64,000 bases of DNA, taken from contig CAUBKG010000001.1 in assembly GCA_958436475.1 (NCBI GenBank), forward strand, positions 1 through 64,000. The letters run 5' to 3'. How positions within the stretch are numbered: the stretch's first letter is position 1; each line of letters begins with the position of its first letter. The translations under genes and the position numbers were made by a program. This DNA comes from an uncultured Clostridia bacterium (lineage in GTDB: Bacteria > Bacillota > Clostridia > Oscillospirales > Acutalibacteraceae). This document shows positions 58,125-64,000 of the stretch, piece by piece. The notes below the pieces were generated by a model that was not told the origin of the DNA, made no database searches, and was given only the letters and a program-made list of their open reading frames with translations.

Positions 58125-59474
58125 TCAGGCCAGTCGGAGCCGGATGGTATCCGCCACACGGTTGGCGAGAACGCCGATCTGCTCCTCGTTGCTTCCTTCC
58201 ACCATCACGCGGATCAGCGGCTCGGTGCCTGAGCAGCGCACCAGAATGCGGCCGTCTTCCCCGAGGGTGCTTTCCACTGCCCGGATGGCCTCCTGTACTT
58301 CACTGTCTCCTGCGAGGCGCTCCTTGCCGTCTGCCGAAACGCGGACGTTTACAAGCACCTGCGGGTATACCTTCATGATCTGGCTGAGCTCTGAAAGCTT
58401 CTTGCTCGTGCGCTGCATCACAGCCATGAGCTGCAGGCCGGTGAGCTCGCCGTCTCCCGTAGTGGCGAAATCCTTAAATATAATATGCCCGGACTGCTCT
58501 CCGCCGATGGAATAATTTTTTTCGCGCATTTTTTCGAGCACATAGCGGTCGCCCACCTTGGTGACCTCCACCTTGATGCCGTGCTCCTTCGCAAAGCGGA
58601 AAAAACCGATGTTGGACATAACGGTGACTACGGCGACCTCGTCTGCCAGCCTGCCGAGCTCTTTGAAATGGTCGGCTATCACGGCAATAATGCGGTCGCC
58701 GTCCACCACGCAGCCGGTTTCGTCCACCGCGAGGCAGCGGTCAGCGTCGCCGTCGAAGGCAAGCCCCAGGTCGCACCCGTTTTCCTTTACAAAATCGGTC
58801 ATGAGGCCCACACAGGTGGAGCCGCAGTCTTTATTGATATTCACACCGTTCGGAAGGTCGTGGAGGGCGATCACCTCAGCGCCGAGGGAAGAAAAAATCC
58901 TGTGAGCAGTCACGGATGCGGAGCCGTTGGAGCAGTCCAGAGCGACCTTGAGGCCGTCCAGCCGGCAGTCTACGGTGGAACAGATATAATCCGCATAATC
59001 ATCCGGCGCGGAATCCACCCGGGTTACACGGCCTAAATCTTCCCCTTCCGCGAGTGAAACGGGCTTCGCATGATCCAGAATAATCGCTTCAATCTCCTCT
59101 TCCGTTGCATCGGGCAGCTTATAGCCTTCATGATTGAAAATCTTGATTCCGTTATATTCAAAGGGATTGTGGGAAGCCGAAATCATAAAGCCGGCGTCCG
59201 CCTGGTATTTGGAAATCAGGTAAGCTACCGCGGGAGTAGGCACCACGCCGAGCAGGAGAACATCCGCCCCCACGGAGCAAAGTCCCGCCGCAAGCGCGGT
59301 CTCGAGCATATCGGAAGAGAGGCGGGTATCCTTGCCGATCACAAAGGTTTTGCGGCGGTCGTGCCCTGCGCCGAGCACCATGGCAGTGGCCCGCCCGATC
59401 TCCATCGCCCTCTCACAGGTGAGCTCCTGGTTTGCGACGCCCCTCGCGCCGTCTGTTCCAAACAATCTTCCCAT
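58125..59474 (-). CDS. glmM: Phosphoglucosamine mutase
   Basis: A 449-residue enzyme converting glucosamine-6-phosphate to glucosamine-1-phosphate for UDP-GlcNAc synthesis. MGRLFGTDGARGVAN at the start, GFMISASHNPFEYNGIK with the phospho-Ser near 100, LAFDGDADRC with the metal-binding Asp residues near 240, GGEQSGH near 325, and VRCSGTEPLIRVM near 415 are diagnostic. GGAGG precedes ATG 59474; the frame extends upstream to 59582 without support. Confidence 0.96.
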   Translation of the reverse strand: MGRLFGTDGARGVANQELTCERAMEIGRATAMVLGAGHDRRKTFVIGKDTRLSSDMLETALAAGLCSVGADVLLLGVVPTPAVAYLISKYQADAGFMISASHNPFEYNGIKIFNHEGYKLPDATEEEIEAIILDHAKPVSLAEGEDLGRVTRVDSAPDDYADYICSTVDCRLDGLKVALDCSNGSASVTAHRIFSSLGAEVIALHDLPNGVNINKDCGSTCVGLMTDFVKENGCDLGLAFDGDADRCLAVDETGCVVDGDRIIAVIADHFKELGRLADEVAVVTVMSNIGFFRFAKEHGIKVEVTKVGDRYVLEKMREKNYSIGGEQSGHIIFKDFATTGDGELTGLQLMAVMQRTSKKLSELSQIMKVYPQVLVNVRVSADGKERLAGDSEVQEAIRAVESTLGEDGRILVRCSGTEPLIRVMVEGSNEEQIGVLANRVADTIRLRLA

Positions 59475-59523
59475 AACTATTATTCCTCCATTATCGTGAA
59501 ATCTCTCTATACTGCGCCCGTTC

Positions 59524-60555
59524 CTAATACAGCGAATCTTGACCGCCGCGCGGCTTGATTCCCAAATGCTCATAAGCCGCAAGCGTTGCGCAGCGCCCGC
59601 GCGGAGAACGGCTCAAAAATCCAATCTGCATCAGGTATGGTTCATATACATCTTCCAGCGTGACCGCTTCTTCGCCGATGGCGGCGGCAAGCGTCTCGAG
59701 GCCCACGGGGCCTCCGCTGTAGGTTTCAATAATGGTGCGGAGCAAGCGGCGGTCGTTGGCATCCAGCCCGAGCTCGTCGATGCCCTGCCGGTCGAGCGCC
59801 TCCCGCGCAACGGCTTCGTTGATAAAACCATCGTGCATGACTTCGGCCACGTCCCTCACGCGCTTGAGCAGGCGGTTGGCAATGCGCGGCGTGCCTCTCG
59901 AACGGGAAGCGATTTCCAGGGTGCCCTCGCGGTCCGCCTGCACGCCGAGGATGGAGGCCGAACGGGAAATGATTTCAGCGAGCTCCTCCGGGGTATACAG
60001 CTCCAGCCTCTGGATCACGCCGAAGCGGTCGCGCAGAGGGGCGGAAAGCTGCCCGGCGCGCGTGGTTGCGCCCACGAGGGTGAATTTCGGCAAATCGAGC
60101 CGGATGGAGCGGGCCGAAGGCCCTTTTCCGATGATGATATCCAGCGCGTAATCCTCCATGGCCGGGTAAAGCACCTCTTCGACCGTCCGCGGCAGGCGGT
60201 GGATTTCATCGATAAACAAAACGTCGCCTTCGCTCAGGTTCGTAAGCAGGGCCGCAAGGTCGCCCGGCTTTTCGATGGCGGGACCGGAAGTGATGCGGAT
60301 CTGCACGTTCATTTCGTTTGCGATAATGCCGGCAAGCGTTGTTTTCCCGAGGCCGGGAGGGCCGTAAAGCAGCAAATGGTCGAGGGCTTCCCCCCTCTTT
60401 TTCGCCGCTTCCATATAAATCGAAAGGTTTTCCTTCACCTTTTGCTGGCCAATGTATTCCGAAAGCGTTTTGGGACGCAGGGAATTATCGATTCCGGAAT
60501 CCTCCGGGGTATATTCCTGCGCAACCAAACGGTTTTCCATATCAAATTCGGGCAT
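59524..60555 (-). CDS. ruvB: Holliday junction helicase RuvB
   Basis: A 343-residue AAA+ motor that drives branch migration with Ruv[23 protein letters not shown] near the N terminus (quoted in part: [18 protein letters not shown]), [20 protein letters not shown] as Walker [12 protein letters not shown] as Walker B, and [18 protein letters not shown] as sensor. The C-terminal winged helix ends with [10 protein letters not shown]. It starts 10 bases after ruvA stops; AGGTG precedes the ATG. Confidence 0.97.
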   Translation of the reverse strand: MPEFDMENRLVAQEYTPEDSGIDNSLRPKTLSEYIGQQKVKENLSIYMEAAKKRGEALDHLLLYGPPGLGKTTLAGIIANEMNVQIRITSGPAIEKPGDLAALLTNLSEGDVLFIDEIHRLPRTVEEVLYPAMEDYALDIIIGKGPSARSIRLDLPKFTLVGATTRAGQLSAPLRDRFGVIQRLELYTPEELAEIISRSASILGVQADREGTLEIASRSRGTPRIANRLLKRVRDVAEVMHDGFINEAVAREALDRQGIDELGLDANDRRLLRTIIETYSGGPVGLETLAAAIGEEAVTLEDVYEPYLMQIGFLSRSPRGRCATLAAYEHLGIKPRGGQDSLY

Positions 60556-60565
60556 CCGGTTTCAC

Positions 60566-61171
60566 CTACCTGGAAAGTAATTTCAGCGCCCCGCGCACGA
60601 GGTCTTCGAGCGGGAGCGCAGGATCCAACCGGCCAAGCGCCTGCATGGCCTCGGTCTGGGAATAGCCGAGTGTTACGAGAGCGGCGCACGCCTCTGCCAC
60701 GGGCTCGTGCTCCGCTGCCGCGGAAATGCTCTGAAGCTCGGCTTCTTTTCCTGAAGATACCGCCGTGCTGCCGGCGATCTTATCCTTCAGCTCCAGCACG
60801 AGCCGCTGAGCCAGCTTCCGCCCCACGCCGTTCGCGCGGGTGATGGCCTTGCTGTCTCCCGAGGCAATGCTGAGGGCAAGCTGGTCGGGCGTTAAATCGG
60901 AAAGAATCGCAAGCGCCACTTTGGGGCCCACGCCGGAAACGGAGGTCAGCAGGCGGAAGCAGTCCTTCTCCTGCTCGGTGGCAAAGCCATAGAGGTCGAG
61001 CGCATCTTCCTTCACCACCAGATGCGTATAAAGCATCACGCGCTCCCCCGCTTTCGGCAGAGCACGATAGGTGGAAAGGGTGATGCTGCACCGGAACCCC
61101 ACCCCGCCGCATTCCACTGCCACAAAGGACTGGTCTGCGCGGAGAAGGGTGCCCTGTAAACTATAAAACAT
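60566..61171 (-). CDS. ruvA: Holliday junction DNA-binding protein RuvA
   Basis: A 201-residue protein with the OB-fold domain (MFYSLQGTLLRADQSFVAVE), helix-hairpin-helix motifs (LTSVSGVGPKVALAIL near 70, ANGVGRKLAQRLVLEL near 110) and a C-terminal domain (ALVTLGYSQTEAMQAL). It binds four-way junctions and recruits RuvB. It begins five bases after the stop of ruvC and is followed by ruvB. Confidence 0.96.
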   Translation of the reverse strand: MFYSLQGTLLRADQSFVAVECGGVGFRCSITLSTYRALPKAGERVMLYTHLVVKEDALDLYGFATEQEKDCFRLLTSVSGVGPKVALAILSDLTPDQLALSIASGDSKAITRANGVGRKLAQRLVLELKDKIAGSTAVSSGKEAELQSISAAAEHEPVAEACAALVTLGYSQTEAMQALGRLDPALPLEDLVRGALKLLSR

Positions 61172-61175
61172 AATA

Positions 61176-61676
61176 TCAGTACCTGCCTTTGAGTTTGCTC
61201 ATAAGAGAACCGTTGCAGTGCGCGTGGCAGATGGCAATAGCCAGCGCGTCGGCCGTATCGTCCGGCTTCGGAACCTGGGAAAGCCCCAGGATGATACGGG
61301 TCATTTCCATGACCTGCGCCTTCACCGCCTTGCCGTACCCAACCACAGCGGATTTCACCTGAAGGGGCGTGTATTCAAACACGGGAATATTGTTTTGCTT
61401 TGCGGCAAGCAGAATCACCCCGCGCGCCTCGGCCACGCCGATGGCGGTGGTGGCGTTTGTGGTAAAAAAAAGCTGCTCGATGGAAAGGGCATCCGGCTTC
61501 CATTTTTTCATGACCAGGCTGATCTGGTCATAGATCAGCTCCAGCCGGTAGGAAAAATCGGTTTTGGCGGGCGTGGTGGCCGCTCCATAGTCCAAAACAG
61601 CAAAACGGCCCGCCTCGTAGCGGATCACACCGTATCCAGCAATCGCATAGCCGGGGTCAACGCCAAGAATCGTCAT
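61176..61676 (-). CDS. ruvC: Holliday junction resolvase RuvC
   Basis: A 166-residue endonuclease that cuts the junctions moved by RuvAB. Catalytic acids are visible in ILGVDPGYAIAGYG (Asp 7), LSIEQLFF (Glu near 66) and DDTADALAIAICH (Asp near 138). The length matches the family. GGGAG lies seven bases before ATG 61676; the ATG at 61694 upstream is less well supported. Confidence 0.95.
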   Translation of the reverse strand: MTILGVDPGYAIAGYGVIRYEAGRFAVLDYGAATTPAKTDFSYRLELIYDQISLVMKKWKPDALSIEQLFFTTNATTAIGVAEARGVILLAAKQNNIPVFEYTPLQVKSAVVGYGKAVKAQVMEMTRIILGLSQVPKPDDTADALAIAICHAHCNGSLMSKLKGRY

Positions 61677-61761
61677 AAACACATACTCCCACATTTTATC
61701 GATTAATTATATCACAACAGGCCCGCGCAGGCAACACAATTCCGGCAGGAAGCACCGTGAA

Positions 61762-61790
61762 TTGACACCGTGCCAAAACTCTGTTATGAT
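61762..61790 (+). promoter_or_regulatory. Sigma-A promoter for the two lipoprotein genes
   Basis: A perfect TTGACA (61762-61767), a 17-base spacer and TATGAT (61785-61790), about 30 bases before the first lipoprotein start. Confidence 0.85.
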
Positions 61791-61819
61791 GAAAAAAATG
61801 TATTGGGAGCGAAGGTATT

Positions 61820-62323
61820 ATGAAAAGAATTGTGGCGTTGCTGCTTTGTGTCATCTTTTCCGCGTCGCTTTTCGGGTGCGGCGGCAATACTGCGGAGACG
61901 CCGGCAGAACCGCCTTACAGCGAGGCTGGGGCCTGGCCGAACATCACGATTTCTTCTGGAAACGAACCGTTTACCGAGCTCGCCTTCGGCGGATGGGAAA
62001 AACGCCTCACGAATACAGACAGCCGCTACTGCGCCTTTTTTATCGGTAAGCTTCCGCTCGAAACCGATGTGACCCTCCCGGAATATTTTACAGACGACAA
62101 CGGAAAACAGCTCAAGGTTTTTAACGCGACCATCATTACAAAGATCATTGAAGAAGGACTCCCTCACACGGTGGGGAAAATCGTTTGGCCGGGGGAAACC
62201 GTAAAAACCACCAAGCAGGATGTGGTTTTGCTGGATAATGAGCAGGACGGCAAAACGCTCTGCTATGTTTATTTCGATACGCAGATCGACAATATCAACA
62301 ATCCCGATAGTAATCCGACTTAA
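61820..62323 (+). CDS. Predicted lipoprotein of unknown function
   Basis: A 167-residue protein with a signal peptide and lipobox (LFGC at about residues 17-20), so it should be anchored on the outer face of the membrane. The mature part contains ITISSGNEPFTELAFGGWEK and a beta-rich segment with no recognisable family. Its own promoter lies upstream; GAAGG precedes the ATG. It is followed after 19 bases by a second lipoprotein gene, and the two are probably co-transcribed. Confidence 0.75.
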   Translation: MKRIVALLLCVIFSASLFGCGGNTAETPAEPPYSEAGAWPNITISSGNEPFTELAFGGWEKRLTNTDSRYCAFFIGKLPLETDVTLPEYFTDDNGKQLKVFNATIITKIIEEGLPHTVGKIVWPGETVKTTKQDVVLLDNEQDGKTLCYVYFDTQIDNINNPDSNPT

Positions 62324-62342
62324 AAAACGTCTGGAGGAGCAA

Positions 62343-62810
62343 ATGAAAGCTGTAAAAAAGAGTATCCTAGCTTTGATCCTGGCTGCGGCGGTGCTTGCAC
62401 TTACCGCCTGCGGCACGCCAAAAACGCCGCTTACCACGGAGCATTTTACCGAACAGGCCGTTTCCGCAGGATATGAAGTGACTGACGCCACCGAACAGTT
62501 TGAAACAGACGGTGTTCAGGAAGCCGCCGTCGCAGAAAATGAAAATTATCAGCTGTGGTTTTATACCCTTCCCTCTTCCAGGGAGGCAAATGCTGCGTTT
62601 GCGGGCAGCCGAGAAAAATTTGAAGACGCCTCGCATGGCTTTTCCTCTTATAAATCCGTTTCTGTTTTGAATTATAAGTATTATTACCAGACAGCCTCAG
62701 GCAACTTTTATCTCGTTGCCGTGATCGATAACACCATGGTATACTGCGTTGCAGAAAGCACGCATGCGGATGAAATCAAGAATTTTGTGAAATCGCTCGG
62801 ATATATGTGA
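62343..62810 (+). CDS. Predicted lipoprotein of unknown function
   Basis: A 155-residue lipoprotein. The signal peptide ends in the lipobox LTAC (about residues 20-23). The mature part, with LTTEHFTEQAVSAGYEVTD, NYQLWFYTLPSSREANAAF and VYCVAESTHADEIKNFVKSLGY, looks like a small alpha/beta domain; I cannot name its family. GGAGGAG precedes ATG 62343. A strong terminator follows, so it ends the two-gene unit. Confidence 0.75.
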   Translation: MKAVKKSILALILAAAVLALTACGTPKTPLTTEHFTEQAVSAGYEVTDATEQFETDGVQEAAVAENENYQLWFYTLPSSREANAAFAGSREKFEDASHGFSSYKSVSVLNYKYYYQTASGNFYLVAVIDNTMVYCVAESTHADEIKNFVKSLGYM

Positions 62811-62827
62811 TTCCTCCCAACAAAAAA

Positions 62828-62865
62828 GAACCTGCCGGAAAGAAGCACCGGCAGGTTCCTTTTTT
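62828..62865. terminator. Terminator, bidirectional
   Basis: GAACCTGCCGG (62828-62838) pairs perfectly with CCGGCAGGTTC (62848-62858). A-run on the left, T-run on the right, between convergent genes. Confidence 0.92.
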
Positions 62866-62878
62866 ATAGAACAAATAT

Positions 62879-63418
62879 TCAGCTTTTTTTCAGAAGCCCT
62901 TCGATTGTTCCGATAAGCTCCTGCGGCGTAACCGTAGGGCCGTAACGGCCGGCAACGTTGCCGGAGGCGTCTACTAAGAATTTTGTGAAATTCCAGCGGA
63001 TATCATTGCCCGGAGCATACTGGCCGAGGGAATACAGCTTTTCTCGGAAGGCTCCCGCCGCTTCGTTTTCCTGCTCCTCCCCCGCCTCCTCCTTGAGAAA
63101 GGCATAAAGAGGATGCTGCCCCGGCCCGTTGACCTGGATTTTTGCAAAGGTGGGAAAAGCGGTTCGATAACGCGCCTGGCAAAACTCCGCAAGCTCCTGA
63201 TCGGTGCCGGGAGCTTGGTTCAGAAACTGGTTGCAGGGAAAATCCAGTATTTCAAAAGGCTGTTCCGAAAAATGCTCATACAGCTTCTGCAGCGCTTCAT
63301 ATTGCGGAGTAAGCCCGCAGGCGGTTGCAGTATTCACAATCAGCAGAACGCGCCCGCGGTAGCTGGCGAGCGATATTTCCGAGCCGTCGGTCCGGCGCAC
63401 GATAAAATCATAAATCAT
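62879..63418 (-). CDS. Glutathione peroxidase family protein (cysteine type)
   Basis: A 179-residue peroxidase. NTATACGLTPQYEALQKLY near 30 contains the active-site Cys (not selenocysteine; codon is an ordinary Cys codon), LDFPCNQFLNQAPG near 58 holds the conserved Gln and resolving Cys region, and IRWNFTKFLVDASG near 140 supplies the Trp and Asn. In anaerobes such enzymes use thioredoxin to remove peroxides. The start overlaps the stop of the membrane-protein gene upstream by four bases. Confidence 0.93.
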   Translation of the reverse strand: MIYDFIVRRTDGSEISLASYRGRVLLIVNTATACGLTPQYEALQKLYEHFSEQPFEILDFPCNQFLNQAPGTDQELAEFCQARYRTAFPTFAKIQVNGPGQHPLYAFLKEEAGEEQENEAAGAFREKLYSLGQYAPGNDIRWNFTKFLVDASGNVAGRYGPTVTPQELIGTIEGLLKKS

Positions 63419-63828
63419 ATGCTGCTTTTCCTTTCCATACGGCGCTCAGCAAACCAGACGCGCAGACGCCTGCAAAGGAAATCGAGGGGGATGCAAAGGA
63501 AAAACCAAAGCACGGAATACAGCAGGCAAATCTGCCCGAATAAATTACAGAACCGGTTGGAATAATCCCAAACGTCCATAAGCAGCACACGGTTCACAAG
63601 CATCCCGACGGCAAACTCCACAGCCGTGATGGAAACGGCGCCTGCGAGGCACTTTTTCCAAAGCTTCGCCCCCTCCAGACGGCCGTTGATCGCATATATG
63701 GCAAGAAAACAGAAGCCGCCGGTAAGCGTCATCGTCCAGTGCGTGTATCCCCGCCATAAGATTTCCAGTACGCTGTATCCCACCGCGCCGATACAAAAAA
63801 TCATTAAAATTTCTTTCCATTTAACCAT
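63415..63828 (-). CDS. Small membrane protein, CmpB-like (putative ABC permease family)
   Basis: A 137-residue protein with four hydrophobic helices (about 8-25, 34-50, 63-82 and 96-117). GYSVLEILWRGYTHWTMTLTGGFCFL near the N terminus (quoted in part: EILWRGYTHWTMTLTGG) matches the clostridial family annotated as putative ABC-transporter type IV/CmpB, of unknown function; no partner ATPase is present. ATG 63828 is preceded by AGGGTG; the frame opens at 63837. Confidence 0.78.
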   Translation of the reverse strand: MVKWKEILMIFCIGAVGYSVLEILWRGYTHWTMTLTGGFCFLAIYAINGRLEGAKLWKKCLAGAVSITAVEFAVGMLVNRVLLMDVWDYSNRFCNLFGQICLLYSVLWFFLCIPLDFLCRRLRVWFAERRMERKSSI

Positions 63829-63957
63829 AAAAAACACCCTGTTATAGATTGCGTATTTTTTATGGTTTCATGTACCGGAAGTCTTTTCCTGCGTATTCTC
63901 GAATGATACGCAAGTCCGCAGCAACATTTGTTCCGATGACGAAACTCTCAATAAGCC
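63829..63957. other. Window edge spacer
   Basis: No gene supported. TTATAGATTGC at 63842-63852 matches one arm of hairpin 3 of the dispersed repeat, but the rest of the repeat is missing, so it may be chance. Confidence 0.25.
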
Positions 63958-63988
63958 AAAAGCAAGGCCATAAAAGACCTTGCTTTTT
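63958..63988. terminator. Terminator near window end
   Basis: AAAAGCAAGG pairs with CCTTGCTTTT. It lies near the edge and probably serves a gene outside the window or the region to its right. Confidence 0.7.
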
Positions 63989-64000
63989 GCTGCCAGACTG

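Noticed and set aside
62879..63418. Selenocysteine in the glutathione peroxidase
   Set aside because: The active-site codon is an ordinary cysteine codon and no in-frame TGA is present.
63842..63852. Fourth copy of the dispersed repeat
   Set aside because: Only 11 bases match one hairpin arm; the linker and other stems are missing.
1..64000. CRISPR array, prophage, insertion sequence, tRNA or rRNA
   Set aside because: No direct-repeat/spacer pattern, phage structural genes, transposase, cloverleaf or rRNA segments were recognised; the two tyrosine recombinases have housekeeping neighbours.

Overview
The window looks like the chromosome of a spore-forming, anaerobic clostridial Firmicute with moderately high GC, probably of Oscillospiraceae/Ruminococcaceae type. 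The sequence shows an alpha/beta SASP, a SpoIIM-like protein, a PdaA-type deacetylase, a six-cysteine SCIFF peptide beside its radical-SAM maturase, oxygen-sensitive thiamine enzymes (ThiH, short ThiC), an Nfn-type electron-bifurcating pair, two ECF ATPases with EcfT, and T-box and TPP riboswitches. It is mostly ordinary chromosomal housekeeping DNA. I see no prophage, insertion sequence, CRISPR array, tRNA or rRNA.

Layout. 1-3.8 kb: small genes (amidase, DUF1540, a DUF6774-like protein, SASP, a membrane protein interrupted by an in-frame TAG). 3.8-10 kb: a lipoprotein glycosidase-like protein, a CDF exporter, CorA with a translated leader, and a membrane-fusion protein plus FtsX-type permease. 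10-14.5 kb: a surface-sugar cluster (DUF115 protein, ManA, a fused cytidylyltransferase/HAD phosphatase, a short NeuB-type synthase). 14.6-19 kb: two tyrosine recombinases, YesL-like, SpoIIM-like and ProC. 19.2-23.4 kb: SCIFF system, a TIGR04086-like protein, an MFS exporter behind an attenuator-like leader, and YajC. 23.4-36 kb: RNase M5-like, HolA, ComEC, HIT, AlaS (T-box), a methionine-gamma-lyase-family protein, GNAT, two M42 peptidases and MurD. 36.2-38.3 kb: RNase P RNA, a VTC-domain protein and a PdaA-like deacetylase. 38.4-43.4 kb: TPP riboswitch and thiSGHFEC. 43.4-46.4 kb: an esterase, a ZIP transporter and an EamA transporter. 46.8-64 kb, mostly on the minus strand: NfnBA, ClpE-like, PgsA, CvpA, DUF5711, TruA, EcfT-A2-A1, an rRNA methyltransferase, GlmM, RuvB-A-C, then two lipoproteins, a glutathione peroxidase and a small membrane protein.

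The most interesting signals are regulatory or structural. (1) A strongly initiated leader peptide starting MNPDP lies upstream of corA; it resembles the MEPDP start of the enterobacterial magnesium-sensing MgtL peptide. (2) A 12-codon leader plus three hairpins, the last covering the ribosome binding site, precedes the MFS exporter gene, as in antibiotic-inducible erm/mef genes. (3) A structured repeat of about 155-160 bp occurs in two full copies and one short copy, each starting at the stop codon of an unrelated gene and always in the sense orientation of that gene. (4) The neuB-neuA/HAD-manA order would fit a fructose-6-P to CMP-KDN pathway, with a DUF115 (Maf-like) protein beside it. (5) Two adjacent long nested palindromes precede the DUF115 gene. 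No database search was possible; family names rest on recognised motifs and lengths.
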